Positions 18,502 to 28,980 are shown, counted from the stretch's first letter. The stretch is 64,000 bases of DNA from Porphyridium purpureum (GCA_008690995.1 VRMN01000003.1:372001-436000), one strand, 5' to 3'. Notes: generated by a model not told the origin, from the sequence alone. Numbers and translations are program-made.

Positions 18502-19194
18502 CTAGGTCGATGACCCTTCGGTCGGCATTTTTGCGCCGCTCTCTTTCAGCATTGTCAAGAGCTCGCCAGACTGGGCCATCTGTTCGACAATATCGCAACC
18601 GCCAACAAACTCGCCACCGACAAAGAGCTGGGGGACGGTGGGCCAATGGGAATAGCGCTTGATGCCCTCGCGCAGTTCTGGATTGGCCAGCACGTTGTAC
18701 GCACGGAACTCGACGCCAATCGCCTTCAGAATCTGCACCGTCCGCAGGCTGAAACCGCACTGCGGCGCGGACGGAAGCCCCTTCATGTAAAGCACAACTT
18801 TGTCAGTCGAAACGTCACCCTTGATACGATCCATAATATCCGCTCCGCCCGCGTCTCCACCGCCTGCGGGTTGCTTCACCTTCGGCTGGAAATCGGCATC
18901 TGAGTCTTCGTCTACGCCGCCGGACTGGTTCGGCGAGCGCGCGATGGGCGCTGCATGCAGCGCACGCTTCATTTGCGTAGCAGGAGTTGCACCGTCTCCG
19001 ACGCAGCACTGCTGTCTCGCCATCCCGCGCGAAGTTCGCCACGGCGTCGCGGCGTGCATGAATCGCGACCAATCGGGGCGCGTCGCAACTTGGCGCGACG
19101 CGAGCTTCCAGCCCTCGGAACTCCGGGGCAGCGCAAAGTGGATGCCGCCTGGCATCAAGGCGCGACGGCACGCACTCCGAACCGCAAACTCCAT
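18502..19194 (-). CDS. GRX5: monothiol CGFS glutaredoxin, probably mitochondrial (GRX5-like)
   Basis: The 230-aa protein starts at MEFAVRSACRRALMPGG. About 110 N-terminal residues are rich in R, A and S, with a mitochondrial-type presequence. The C-terminal ~100 residues form a monothiol glutaredoxin: VVLYMKGLPSAPQCGFS with the CGFS active site, then WPTVPQLFVGGEFVGGCDIV for glutathione binding. Such proteins carry 2Fe-2S clusters from the scaffold to target proteins. A ferredoxin at 51.7 kb in the same window belongs to the same Fe-S pathway. A plastid form (GRXS14-like) is the alternative. Confidence 0.88.
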   Translation of the reverse strand: MEFAVRSACRRALMPGGIHFALPRSSEGWKLASRQVATRPDWSRFMHAATPWRTSRGMARQQCCVGDGATPATQMKRALHAAPIARSPNQSGGVDEDSDADFQPKVKQPAGGGDAGGADIMDRIKGDVSTDKVVLYMKGLPSAPQCGFSLRTVQILKAIGVEFRAYNVLANPELREGIKRYSHWPTVPQLFVGGEFVGGCDIVEQMAQSGELLTMLKESGAKMPTEGSST

Positions 19195-19527
19195 TCTTCC
19201 CGTTCCTGTACGTCTACCAGTTCCTCTGTCACGCGTCCTTGCCGAGTAAACCCTTACGGTCTGTCGGGCTGGCGCCGCATGTGACACGAGTCATCTTGGA
19301 GGATGGGAAAGAGACAGAAAAACCAAAAAAAAATTAAATAAATGAAAATCCAACATAAGCGCCGACGACTTTTGCGGCAAACGGTAAGCTGACTGCAAGG
19401 AAAGTGGCGCGACTTTGGAGATCCAAGAAGTTCGCCTGCTCGTGAGCAAATCCTCAACAGCCGTCAAAGGTAATTCAGGTTCGCTTTCGCACACGGCCAG
19501 TTTTATATCCACCTTACTACCAGATTT
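19195..19527. other. intergenic between glutaredoxin and Myb genes
   Basis: An A-rich stretch is at about 19317-19350. I see no gene or known motif. Confidence 0.4.
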
Positions 19528-21045
19528 CTACGGGGCTGGCTTGTCTGACGGTTCGCTGCTATGGTGGCTACCTCCTTGCAGGGCATCGAGCTCCTGTTGG
19601 AGCTTCTGTAGCCTCGTGCTTCTTCGAAGAAGCACGTGGTACCGGTTCTTAATCGAGTTGTGACTCTTGCCCATCTGCCGTGCCAACACGGTCCACTTGC
19701 GTACATTGCTTTTCCCTGCTTCCAGAATCAGTTTGTCCTGTGCCGGTGTGAATTTGCTGTGCTTCTGTTCCTCAGTGAAGCGCAGGTGGTTGTTGTATCG
19801 TAGACGCACTTGCTGGCCAGACCGAGTGTCCATGAGTGAGGCCAAGTAGTCCCAATGCCGAGGCCCGTGCTTTTCAATCAGCTGCATCAGTTGTTCGTCC
19901 TCTTCCTTCGTCCAAAACCGACGCACAGACTCACTTTCCCCCGCGTGCCGTCCACTGACATTCTCAGACGCGCTCGCTGATGCACTAGCTTCGCGCTCGA
20001 ACGACGTGGGTGCCAGTTTCCGATCAGATGATTCTTGCCGCACCGTGCGCTGTCCTGTCTCGTGCAACGGGCCCGAAACTTCCATAAAAATTGCAGGGTC
20101 TACTCTCAATCGTCCGCCACCGTGCGAAAAGCGCTTCCCAGTCTGAGAAAAGTCGGCTTGCTCGTGACCATGCTCAGTGTTAAAAGGCGAGCGCTCGGCT
20201 GACGAGCAGACCTCGGTCATTCGACGCTGCAGTCGTCCCGCGGGCGCGTTGCTTCTCTCGGCACCAGTTGAGTGCGCGTCATCAGCAACGCTCATACTGT
20301 TGACTGGATTCAGCAGCATTTCAATGGGGATTCTGCGCTCCGAATTCGACAAGGAACCTCGCCTGCTGGTTGTCCCCGCAGCAGGTTCCGAGAACGTTGG
20401 CGCCGATTCGAGCTGCATCTGCAAATTTGCCGTCGGTTGTCGGGAGAACGGTGCCAGAAAGGGCACAGGCTCGAGCTGGTGCTGCGTTTGCTGCTGCAGG
20501 GGCAGCGGCGATGAGAAGAGACTCCTGTCCGAGCCGCGCCCAAAAAGCCCCGACCCATGGCGGGGCACAGACGGTACTGAGCGCACGGAGTCGTTGGTCC
20601 CCTGCCTCTCTAGAGTACCGGGTGCCCAGCTCATACCCGAGCCGTGCCGTGAAGGTGCAGTCGTAGCGGTCAGCGCCGAGAATTGTCGCTCGGGAATCAT
20701 GTCCTTCTCGAGCACCTCATCGCCAGACCGATGATACCGCACGTACGCCGGATGCTGCGGGGGTACCTCTGCACCAGTACTTTGCGAGAGCGCGGAGCCC
20801 AAGTGAGCCAAGCCCACCTGCAGATTCACCCCCTGTCCGTACGATTGCCCGAGCCCAAGCCCTGCCGGCAGCGTCGAGTAGTGCCGCCCGTTGAAGTCAA
20901 GGTCATTCAGCTCTAGCACCTGCGCCAGTGGAGTCAACGAGCTTGACGGCGTATCCGTCCTCGCACTCCCGCTTGACCCTAGCGCGGTCTTCATCCGCCG
21001 ACTTTTCTCGGCGGCGCGCTCCGTCTCCTGCGATGTGTCGCTCAT
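19528..21045 (-). CDS. R2R3-type Myb transcription factor (first copy)
   Basis: The 505-aa protein starts at MSDTSQETERAAEKSRR; the ATG lies ~130 bases after a TATA box, a spacing shared by other TATA genes here. Two Myb/SANT repeats lie near the C-terminus: RRFWTKEEDEQLMQLIEKHG with later W residues in RHWDYLASLM, then SKFTPAQDKLILEAGKSNVRKWTVLARQM with NSIKNRYHVLL. The rest is long, polar and rich in S, Q and G. It should bind DNA in the nucleus and regulate transcription. The second Myb at 47.5 kb has the same order but little similarity outside the repeats. Confidence 0.85.
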   Translation of the reverse strand: MSDTSQETERAAEKSRRMKTALGSSGSARTDTPSSSLTPLAQVLELNDLDFNGRHYSTLPAGLGLGQSYGQGVNLQVGLAHLGSALSQSTGAEVPPQHPAYVRYHRSGDEVLEKDMIPERQFSALTATTAPSRHGSGMSWAPGTLERQGTNDSVRSVPSVPRHGSGLFGRGSDRSLFSSPLPLQQQTQHQLEPVPFLAPFSRQPTANLQMQLESAPTFSEPAAGTTSRRGSLSNSERRIPIEMLLNPVNSMSVADDAHSTGAERSNAPAGRLQRRMTEVCSSAERSPFNTEHGHEQADFSQTGKRFSHGGGRLRVDPAIFMEVSGPLHETGQRTVRQESSDRKLAPTSFEREASASASASENVSGRHAGESESVRRFWTKEEDEQLMQLIEKHGPRHWDYLASLMDTRSGQQVRLRYNNHLRFTEEQKHSKFTPAQDKLILEAGKSNVRKWTVLARQMGKSHNSIKNRYHVLLRRSTRLQKLQQELDALQGGSHHSSEPSDKPAP

Positions 21046-22976
21046 GGCTCTTTCAGGTGCACGTCGAACGATGCCTTGCTGAACCATTCGCTCGTTCATA
21101 CATTCACGCACTGCCATCAAAGCCCACGCGATACCTCCCCCGCTCCAGATATGCAGCGACGTTGCCTTTATCCAATATATACCCACCGGGGTCCAAGTCA
21201 CACATCCGCGTCGCAAACGGTGAACTCACGCGCGCTCCACGCGTGACTTCATACACCAGGAAGTGGCTGCCCGACCGACACGGCGCGGTTCTCGTTGTCT
21301 CACACGCACACCCACCCACGTTCGCGACCAACCCTCGCGCATACCCCAGCAGCGGCGCTAACCAAACGAGCTCTCCCTCCTTCTGCCTCACTTTCTCTCT
21401 CTCTCTCTTTTCGCTGTGCGTCCGTCCTTTCCCTTTCGCTCTCGCTGTTCCACGTGCTTGCTCCATGTGCAACCACAAGCATCTCGCTCGATGCCAACAC
21501 CTGCACTTTATTTTTGATTCATTTTTCCCATTCCTCCCGCCACACACGCTTCTTATCTTTTGCTATGCACTCAAAAGGATGGCCGATTTTTTCAGTGGTG
21601 TTGTCGCTCGTCTAAAATTAAACCAAACCAAAAAAAACAGAAAACGTGGCGCCGCGAGCCGCGCTTGCAAGTAAAACGTGGCGATTTTGCGCGTTGCGAA
21701 CAACACCCACCGCTAAAAATAGCACGCATTCATGCTGCGTGAGGCGCGCAGCGGACGTCAGCACCGAGCTGCGGCGCGCAGCACGTGGCGCACGATCTCA
21801 CGCTCGCTTGTGTCCAGCAGCCGTTGTGTTGTGCGCGTCTGCGTGTGTTTTGATACCAGGCGGTGTGGGTCAACTTGGCTCGCCTCCGCACGGCCGATGT
21901 GGCTCAACCCTTGTGCCACAAAATGAGGCTTATGCACTAGAGCGCGCTTTAGAGTCAAGTGCGCAAGGGGCGACGCGGCAGTGGTTGCCAGGCGGATGGC
22001 AGGGCGGAGCTCTGGTTGCATGGAGTAGCGCCTCCTCCGCACCACCGGCGCGCGCCTCGCGACGTCTTAGTGCGCTAGTCGCGGTGTATGGGCGTCCACT
22101 GGCGGAGGAGGAGCCTTGCCTCGTTTGAAGAGGGTTAGATGCACACAGAAATTGTGCGTGACTTCCGTGGTTTCGCATGGCCGCATAGGTGTTTGATGTG
22201 TCGGTAGACGCATCACGGGTGGGAAAGGTAACATTCGCTTCTGGTTTGCGCGGATCGTCGCCACACGAGACGCACGGAAAGGAAGCAGCGCTCGCTGGGA
22301 ACCCTGTAGGAAGCGATCTATTCGCAAAGCGGCTTTCAAGGGGATCGCCCGCGTCTCTAGACATCCTACCGGCAGTAACTTGCGTCACCTGCTCGAGCCG
22401 CTGGCACTTCCGGCCTTCCCAGTCTGTTCACCTTCACGCACCTAGCCGGCACGCGGCAGATTGAAGAAGAAGCACCACATTGCTTTGCAATACATCCTCG
22501 CCGCAGTTCCACCTATCCGAACCTCGATGCTCTGCCGCCACAGCATTCAATCGAACGACGCGCAAAATCCTCAGAATGCGCATTTCAAGCTAGGTTCATT
22601 ACCACTCGAGACCAAATCGTTGTCGGCCCACGCGCGGACACTCAAAGCTGTTGGTATCCATCCGGTGCGGTTGCCTCAAGAGCCAAAGTCCGTCTGTGTT
22701 CGCGGGGCGCCAGTGGGAGGTTTCCTCACGTCCCTTCGCGAGCACCAGACGGCAAGTCTGGCGATCCAAACTGCTGATAGTTACCTGTACGAAGCAAACT
22801 CAGCACATTAGCCATACATTTGACGCGGACGCCAAACACGACAACCTCGAATGGTATTGCTTTGGCAGGACTGCACGGTTTGCACGGCGGGATGTGACGG
22901 AAGATTTTAGCGTTGCATTTGCCGTGCCGTACTACCTTCCGCTCGTCGTGGGCACACGGTGGTTGCTCCGTGGGCG
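21046..22976. other. long region without a clear gene
   Basis: After the Myb promoter comes a pyrimidine tract (about 21389-21440, with CT repeats) and then about 1.5 kb in which both strands have open frames up to ~150 codons. None has an ATG-initiated frame with recognisable content. The sequence may hold the long 5' leader of the F-box gene, an RNA gene or nothing. ACTGTAC-like CCTGTAC is at 22786-22792, about 185 bases before the F-box start. Confidence 0.4.
21175..21181 (-). promoter_or_regulatory. TATA box of first Myb gene
   Basis: TATATAT on the minus strand lies ~130 bases upstream of the Myb ATG at 21045, matching the TATA-to-ATG distance of the kinase pair and the second Myb. Confidence 0.55.
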
Positions 22977-24416
22977 ATGGATGGGGGTCTTAGCTTTGGG
23001 CCTGCAAACCGAGAAAGGTCTTTGGACTTGCCCCCGGAACTTTGGCTGAGCGTGTTTCGACATTTTCCAAGTCCATGCAGCGTGGCTGCACTTGCGCGTG
23101 CGAGGAGCATCAATCGGGCGTCTCGTCATGCCGTATGGCTCTGGATGCACGAACTCGGCATCCTCCAGATAAACGCTGGCCATGCATCCCACTGCTGCGA
23201 GCACGTACTGACGCGCAAGCAGACTGATTGTGTGCTGGAATTGCTCGTGGTTAAGGGGCGCCACAAGTTTCGGACGCTCGTCGTTGCGCTGACAAACCCG
23301 CGCGGCGACCAGCGATGTGTAAAGTTATTTGACGCTGACAACAAAGTACAGGTGGCTGAACAGCTCGTCCAGCCTGGGCTCAATCACCTTCGCGCCAACT
23401 GCGATGGCACGCGACTGATGCTCTTTCCGTCATCCGCGTACGTGACGCCGTACTGGGAATCAGCCGGATACTTTGGAACATCGCTTCACGTGGTGTGCGA
23501 GAACGATGCTTCCGGGACATGCCGCTTGGAAAACGAGATGACTTTGTCTCGCCGGCACGTGTCGCTCAGCGATTACGTGGGAACATCTGTCCTGGATGTT
23601 CAGTTCAGTCCGGTGCGCCCCGACGAGCTTGCATTAGTGGTGCAAAACGTGGTGATGACATATTCTGCGCAAGGGGCGACGAGCTCGCTGGAGCAAAAGC
23701 GACTCAACGGAACCATGCACATTGGAATTTATGTCGTCCGTTTTAGTGATGAATCCTGTGGCTGGCCAGTAGAGGTGACCTCCTTTTTGTGGGATCAGGC
23801 CTTTAAACCTGTGGGCCATCTCCGGTGGGATCCCAGCGGTAATAGCTTATGGTTTCTCGACCTGGACAACAACACTCTTCGCGAAATTTCACTCATGGGG
23901 CGAGCCGAACGAGCGGATGAAGCTGGTGGCATCAATCACGCTCCCGCGCGCTCATATAGCATTGGGATACATTTGCCGCTTCTGCATGAGCCAAAATTGT
24001 GCGGAGTGAGCCCAGACGGGCTTGTGCTGCTCCAATTCAGTGCGTGGGTCGTGCTGCTCCAGCGGCATGACGAGGAGAACGAGTGCCGTCTTCTCAAACA
24101 GTGGTGTCTTTTCGAGCACCGACGACGCGATGTGCGTTTGCTGGTCATGCAGGCCGGCTTCGTGCTTGACTACCTGGCCGTCGCCGTATGCTTCTTTGAC
24201 GACGCGCGTGTTCTAGTCTACGGCCTGGCACCGACTCTGAAACTCGAAGTCTGTATTGAGGTCCCAGGCGTATACGAAGTCCAGCGCATCTGCGAAGTGG
24301 CCGTTCTTCGCCGATCAGCTATTTCACAATCACCATCGCCGCCGCGCCGTCTGTACATCCTCTGCTCTGGCAAGTACTCGTGTTGGACGCTAATACCGCG
24401 GCTGCAAGATCAGTAA
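22977..24416 (+). CDS. F-box protein
   Basis: The 479-aa protein starts at MDGGLSFGPANRERS, with an F-box at about residues 16-60: LDLPPELWLSVFRHFPSP, then VAALARARSINRASR. F-box proteins link substrates to SKP1-cullin ubiquitin ligases; SKP1 is encoded in this same window at 40.7 kb. The remaining ~400 residues are beta-rich with repeated pieces such as HLRWDPSGNSLWFLDLDNNTL and VLDVQFSPVRPDELALVV, suggesting a WD40-like propeller as substrate reader. I do not recognise the subfamily. Confidence 0.72.
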   Translation: MDGGLSFGPANRERSLDLPPELWLSVFRHFPSPCSVAALARARSINRASRHAVWLWMHELGILQINAGHASHCCEHVLTRKQTDCVLELLVVKGRHKFRTLVVALTNPRGDQRCVKLFDADNKVQVAEQLVQPGLNHLRANCDGTRLMLFPSSAYVTPYWESAGYFGTSLHVVCENDASGTCRLENEMTLSRRHVSLSDYVGTSVLDVQFSPVRPDELALVVQNVVMTYSAQGATSSLEQKRLNGTMHIGIYVVRFSDESCGWPVEVTSFLWDQAFKPVGHLRWDPSGNSLWFLDLDNNTLREISLMGRAERADEAGGINHAPARSYSIGIHLPLLHEPKLCGVSPDGLVLLQFSAWVVLLQRHDEENECRLLKQWCLFEHRRRDVRLLVMQAGFVLDYLAVAVCFFDDARVLVYGLAPTLKLEVCIEVPGVYEVQRICEVAVLRRSAISQSPSPPRRLYILCSGKYSCWTLIPRLQDQ

Positions 24417-24452
24417 ACTTGTATCTTAGAGGAAGCGGCGCTGTGTGCCATC

Positions 24453-25688
24453 ATGGCCTTTGTAGGTGGGCTTGCAGAGGATTGCAAGTGGCGCAGCCGC
24501 AATGTAAAGGTGCGCGCGCGCGGTCTGCAATCGCGGTCGGTTTGTAGCATGCAAGCATCAGACTCGACCCCGCCGCCGCGACCGCGGCAGCCACCGCGCT
24601 CGGCCAAGCAGAAGCGCAGCTACGTGCAGTCGCAGTCACGAGAGGTGCTCAAGGATGTTAATGCCGATTTCGAGTCCGGCGCCTTTGAGCAAAAGTCGGC
24701 TTCACAGCGAGGTGCTCCAGGCGCTGGCCGGGGCCCGTCGCTGAAGCAGCGTGCGCGAATGAGCGCACAAGAGCGATACGCGCTGCCGGACGTGGACGAC
24801 GACGCGGCACGGTTTCGGAGAAGCATGGGTCGGAAGGTGAGGGAAATCACAGCGCTTCCTGGCCTCGTAGGCGTGGAAACGGTGGAGGACCGGCTCCAGC
24901 TCACGGCCGAACTTGGACTGAAATTTGATTCCAAGTGCCGCGTGGTTCTTGAGGCGTTCACCGACTATGGAGCGCAAGTTGCGATTACAGTGACGAAGGA
25001 CCAGGACGACAAGCTCCGCGAGCGCTACCTTCCATTCGGAAAGTGGGTAGACGGGCATGTGTACGCTGCAGATTTGGAAGTTTTTCCTGAGCGGTTGCTG
25101 CCTGGGGACGAAACTTTCGGGTATGTGAAACGAATCCGCCGCGACGGAAGTGTGGATGTATCGCTTTTTCTAGGAACCGAGGATGAGCCAGGCGCTCCAG
25201 ACCCTGTGGAGCGTGTGCGCGAGGAGCTGCGGTGGAACAAGGGATTCATCCCGCTAACCGATGCATCCGACCCAGACCTAATTGAAAACCTCATCTTAGT
25301 TTCTTACCGCGACTGGCGCATTGCGATAGGCAGCTTGTTGCGCACAGGCGAGATTGTTTTACAGCCAGACGGTGTGCAAGCAACCGATAAGCTCGCGCCA
25401 GCCGCAGTGCTGAAGAAACGCTTCGAACTTACGCGTGACGAACTCGACATGCTCCCCACGGGCGGGTCCATTACCAGGGATGCGGATCAAGCCACGCGGC
25501 ACAGCGTCGTCGCTGAGAGGAGCCTCTTCAAGACCCGTTATAACGAGGACCTTGCCATTTTCGAAGAGCTGGAAAGCGCTCTCGAGACCCGGAGGGACGA
25601 TCGGTCACGTGCGCGCCGATCTGATGACCCACCCATGCAGCGTGTCCATCGCCGTTACACGGACTGGAATCCCGTGGCTCGATTTTGA
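24453..25688 (+). CDS. CvfB-like S1/winged-helix protein, probably plastid
   Basis: The 411-aa protein begins just 37 bases after the F-box stop. The first ~110 residues are basic and Ser/Pro-rich, fitting a plastid transit peptide plus linker. The rest resembles the C-terminal half of bacterial CvfB: an S1-like barrel with GKWVDGHVYAADLEVFPERLLPGD, the hallmark FGYVKRIRRDGSVDVSLF, and a winged-helix-like end GFIPLTDASDPDLIENL, then WRIAIGSLLRTGEIVLQPDG. In bacteria CvfB binds RNA and affects virulence gene expression; here an organelle RNA role is inferred. The three N-terminal S1 domains of CvfB are not all evident. Confidence 0.62.
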   Translation: MAFVGGLAEDCKWRSRNVKVRARGLQSRSVCSMQASDSTPPPRPRQPPRSAKQKRSYVQSQSREVLKDVNADFESGAFEQKSASQRGAPGAGRGPSLKQRARMSAQERYALPDVDDDAARFRRSMGRKVREITALPGLVGVETVEDRLQLTAELGLKFDSKCRVVLEAFTDYGAQVAITVTKDQDDKLRERYLPFGKWVDGHVYAADLEVFPERLLPGDETFGYVKRIRRDGSVDVSLFLGTEDEPGAPDPVERVREELRWNKGFIPLTDASDPDLIENLILVSYRDWRIAIGSLLRTGEIVLQPDGVQATDKLAPAAVLKKRFELTRDELDMLPTGGSITRDADQATRHSVVAERSLFKTRYNEDLAIFEELESALETRRDDRSRARRSDDPPMQRVHRRYTDWNPVARF

Positions 25689-25911
25689 AGCGCCACGGTA
25701 GGCACTTTTCGCCAGGCGTGACCCGCAGCTGCAGGAAATGCAGGGAAAGGAAAAGCGGAAAGGAACGTGTTCTTGCGTCTCTTTGTACAAAGCTGTATTT
25801 GAGAAAAAAGAAGAAGAAATTTCAGGAGAAAACGAAAAAAAAACAAAACACACACATTCCGGTCTTCGTGCGTCATTCCCTGCCTTGGAAGTAAACAAGT
25901 GAAGATCATCG

Positions 25912-27897
25912 TCACTGGCCAAGTTTCTCTTCTGCTCCAAACTCCTGCACAATCGTCTTCTCCATCAGCAAGCCAGTGTAATGCTCGAAGAGCTGCTCAA
26001 AATACGTCTCGATGCCCTTGAGCGTGAGGAATTTCGCTGCCAAGGCTTTAGCATTCGACACCATTTCGCGCATGTGCTTGTCGTTGCGCTGCGCCCATTC
26101 GACTGCGTACACTGTATCTGTCAGAAAATAATCTGTCGGGAGGTAGTGGGCGTGCGGTCGCAGCAGCGGCTCGTAGAACTGGCCGCACGGCGTTTCCTGC
26201 TTGAGGATCGCGCTTGGCCCAAATAACTGGCGGTTGAGGCGGTCCGCCCAAAAGCAGTTGCCTTCCATGTACGTTACGTACTTGAATTGATGATGATCTC
26301 GAGGTGCCAAAGTCTTCAGCGTGAAATGATCCGAGCGGCAGTTTCCGCCGACACTCACGTCAAACAAATCGGGGAACAATCTACTCAGAAAGTGAAGGCG
26401 CGAACGACCTGCTTCTTCGCATCGCAGCTCGGCATCACGCTTCTTCTCAAAAAATGCCGACGATCGCAGCCCGCCGCGAAACACGGCCTGACTCAGTTTC
26501 GAGTCCCAGTCGATGGTATCTTGTTGGTATTCTTCCATTTGCGAGTCCCACGATTGGTACCCGACGCGCTCCCCTCCTTCCCACATCGGAAGCGGGATAT
26601 TGTCACTAAAATTGCAGCCCACTATGGTGAACACAGGAGCTGATTCCTTGTAGGTTGGCACGCGATAGTTATGCGGCTCGTTCACGGTCTGAACGCAATC
26701 GTGCAGAGCAACCAAAAACTCTGTGTCCTTCATGCGACCTTCGTCTGCCAGCCGCTTCACGATCCATACCAGCTCCTTCAAGCGGCTAATTTGGAAAGGC
26801 TTATCCGACGATGCTTGAATTTCATACGGGTCCAGAACAAAGACCTGCTTGTTGATCAGCTGGATAAGCACACTTTGCACGCCTTTTGCCGCGCCCGGTG
26901 GTGCTAGATTGTAGTTTCTCCTCTTCAAAATGTCAAACAACGTGGCGCGGCGGATGCCGGCCTGGAAGGGCTTCAAGTAAGCCTTGGCAAGCTTCGCGTA
27001 CGCTGCCTGAACGTCCTCTTTTGTAAAGGTGGATACGTCGGCTGGCACCATCAAATCTTCGCGAAGGCGAGAAAAGGGAGACAGCTTTGCCATGGCCTCT
27101 TCCACAAGGGCCATTTCCTCCTCGCTCAACGCTGACGAACGCTCACGGATCGATGGATGGTGCCGAAAGCCGACAGTCTCATTTGCGAGTGCTTCGATAG
27201 CCTCTTTGGCGGTCTTGAAGAGATGGGCTGCGCTTGTCACACCCGCGTCCGAAGCAGGTGGCGCATGACCTTCTGCAGCGCCCAAACTCTCTGGCAGTAC
27301 GGGAGAGGTGGGCAACGGGGGAACTGGCGGCGCTTCTCTCGGTATGCTGCTGTTCGAGCGCAGTGCAAGAGGTGCAGACGATCGTGCATAGTTGCCTGAG
27401 CTGCGGGTCTGGGGCCGAAACATGATCCCAATGAGTCCCACGGTGTAGAAGGCAAACACCACAAAAAGCAAGAGCCAGATGTATCCCTGCGAAGTCGATG
27501 GCAAGAGGGCTTTCAGCTTGTACAGTCTGGGCTCCATAGATGCCCTGATCCCTGCGATCCACTTAAGCAGCACACGTAGGATGAAGACAGCGCGCTCACG
27601 CAACTCTGTCCAATCCAGCACCGCGGAGCGTCCACGAGCGCGCCCACGCTTGGAGCCCCGTTGCGCAGACGAGGCGCTTCCTCGTGCAGCTCCGGCGTGC
27701 CTCGAATGCACGCCACTGTACTTGCCGCCCTTCCGCGTGCGCACATACTCCTCCTCGCTGGAGCTGGCGCCGTCTGTGTGCGCACGCTCGCTGCAGCCAG
27801 ACTCTGACGCGGTCCCACTCCAGCCCTCATCATCAGACGCTGGGCTCTCATCGATCTCGACCTGCCTCCGCGAGCCCCCCTTCTTGCTGCGTCCCAT
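25912..27897 (-). CDS. GT90-family glycosyltransferase (CAP10/POGLUT-like), type II membrane protein
   Basis: The 661-aa protein starts at the ATG at 27897 (MGRSKKGGSRRQ). A basic/acidic cytosolic tail of ~140 residues precedes one membrane helix (GYIWLLLFVVFAFYTVGLIGI). The C-terminal ~350 residues are a GT90 domain: VPTYKESAPVFTIVGC, PLPMWEGG, WDSKLSQAVFRGGLR, then the KYVTYMEGNCFWADRL sugar-nucleotide region and FYEPLLRPHAHYLP. Family members transfer xylose or glucose to proteins or polysaccharides. With GT61 and the UDP-sugar transporter it suggests active Golgi polysaccharide or glycoprotein synthesis. Confidence 0.87.
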   Translation of the reverse strand: MGRSKKGGSRRQVEIDESPASDDEGWSGTASESGCSERAHTDGASSSEEEYVRTRKGGKYSGVHSRHAGAARGSASSAQRGSKRGRARGRSAVLDWTELRERAVFILRVLLKWIAGIRASMEPRLYKLKALLPSTSQGYIWLLLFVVFAFYTVGLIGIMFRPQTRSSGNYARSSAPLALRSNSSIPREAPPVPPLPTSPVLPESLGAAEGHAPPASDAGVTSAAHLFKTAKEAIEALANETVGFRHHPSIRERSSALSEEEMALVEEAMAKLSPFSRLREDLMVPADVSTFTKEDVQAAYAKLAKAYLKPFQAGIRRATLFDILKRRNYNLAPPGAAKGVQSVLIQLINKQVFVLDPYEIQASSDKPFQISRLKELVWIVKRLADEGRMKDTEFLVALHDCVQTVNEPHNYRVPTYKESAPVFTIVGCNFSDNIPLPMWEGGERVGYQSWDSQMEEYQQDTIDWDSKLSQAVFRGGLRSSAFFEKKRDAELRCEEAGRSRLHFLSRLFPDLFDVSVGGNCRSDHFTLKTLAPRDHHQFKYVTYMEGNCFWADRLNRQLFGPSAILKQETPCGQFYEPLLRPHAHYLPTDYFLTDTVYAVEWAQRNDKHMREMVSNAKALAAKFLTLKGIETYFEQLFEHYTGLLMEKTIVQEFGAEEKLGQ

Positions 27898-28353
27898 GTC
27901 TACCACTCACCTCATGCATTCCAACACTTCCGCACCCACTCAGCCAACCACCATCCGATCCTCCTGCTCTCTGTCGCTCTCTCCCTCTCCTTCTCGCCCG
28001 ACACACACCCGGAACCCGACCGCTCTTTCCTCCTTGTCGGGCCAAAACCCACCACGATTTGTACTCAGCCATGTCCTTCTGTAATGGCACCGCTTTACTA
28101 TAGAACGCTTAGGTACTGTTCGCCATCCCACCGGAAGTACACCGATGAAATGCGGCATTGGACAGAAATGAGTCATTCCAGAGTGTACCTTATTTCGATG
28201 TGGGAACCCTCGACGTGGAGGTGTACAGCGGCACCCTGTAGCGTTCGAAGAAGAACAAACGATGGAAACTGGGGTGGGAAGGGGAAGAGAGTGGATGAGC
28301 CGGACTAGATATTTGCACGAGAGGGACGAGCTGGACGGAGCGTAGCGGTCAGT
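27898..28353. promoter_or_regulatory. divergent promoter of GT90 and ankyrin genes
   Basis: Several GTAC-centred elements occur: GGTACTG near 28112, AGTACACC near 28137, GTGTACC near 28184 and GTACAGC at 28223-28229. The first ~150 bases after the GT90 start are CT-rich. No gene is seen within. Confidence 0.4.
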
Positions 28354-28980
28354 ATGGTGGGGTTTGTGGGTGGATATGCGCCGGTGGGAGCAGGACTCAC
28401 ACAGGTAACGGGCAGCGGCGAGGCGCGTGATGTTGTGTGCAATGTGCGCGTAAGGCAGGTGGCGCGCGCGCGCGCGCAGCGGGCGCCACGCACCGTTCTG
28501 CGCGCGTCGTTGCAGTCGTCGTCGTCCCCTTCCAGGCGCGAGCAGATGCGGGAGGCCGTGATCACAAATGACGCTGCGCGGATTGCAGAGCTGGTGGCAG
28601 ACGTGGATGTCAACCAGCACGACGCGGCGACGGGGAACTCGACCTTGCTGCACATTGCAGCAAATCGCGGCAACAACGCCGCAGTGACAGCGTTGGTTGA
28701 TGCGGGCGCGGACATCGACGCAGAGAATGATAACGGGATGACCGCATTGCTCTTCGCCGTGTGCAAGGGCCACGTGCGCACTGCTAGGGAGCTGCTCAAA
28801 GCCGGCGCCGACGTGAGGCACATTACGACGCAAAAGGCAGACGCTCTGCTGTACGCCCAGGAATACGACCAGCCGGTAATGCTCGAGTTTATACAGGCAT
28901 ACCACGAAGCGCTGGACAGGAATGGCACTGGCATTTTCCTCCGCTGGTTGGACGACAACGAACCAGTTATCGCCGAGTAG
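28354..28980 (+). CDS. ankyrin-repeat protein, probably organelle-targeted
   Basis: The 208-aa protein has a ~65-residue leader rich in R, A, V and S (MVGFVGGYAPVGAG... RTVLRASLQSSSSP), consistent with a plastid or mitochondrial transit peptide. Then come about three ankyrin repeats: a degenerate first one, NSTLLHIAANRGNNAAVTAL, and MTALLFAVCKGHVRTARELL followed by KAGADVRH. The C-terminal ~35 residues are helical and acidic. Ankyrin repeats bind other proteins. The convergent MRD1 gene ends 123 bases away. Confidence 0.8.
   Translation: MVGFVGGYAPVGAGLTQVTGSGEARDVVCNVRVRQVARARAQRAPRTVLRASLQSSSSPSRREQMREAVITNDAARIAELVADVDVNQHDAATGNSTLLHIAANRGNNAAVTALVDAGADIDAENDNGMTALLFAVCKGHVRTARELLKAGADVRHITTQKADALLYAQEYDQPVMLEFIQAYHEALDRNGTGIFLRWLDDNEPVIAE

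Noticed and set aside
21646-22388. Open frames of ~150 codons on both strands
   Set aside because: They lack a suitable ATG or promoter, overlap each other antisense and have no recognisable content.
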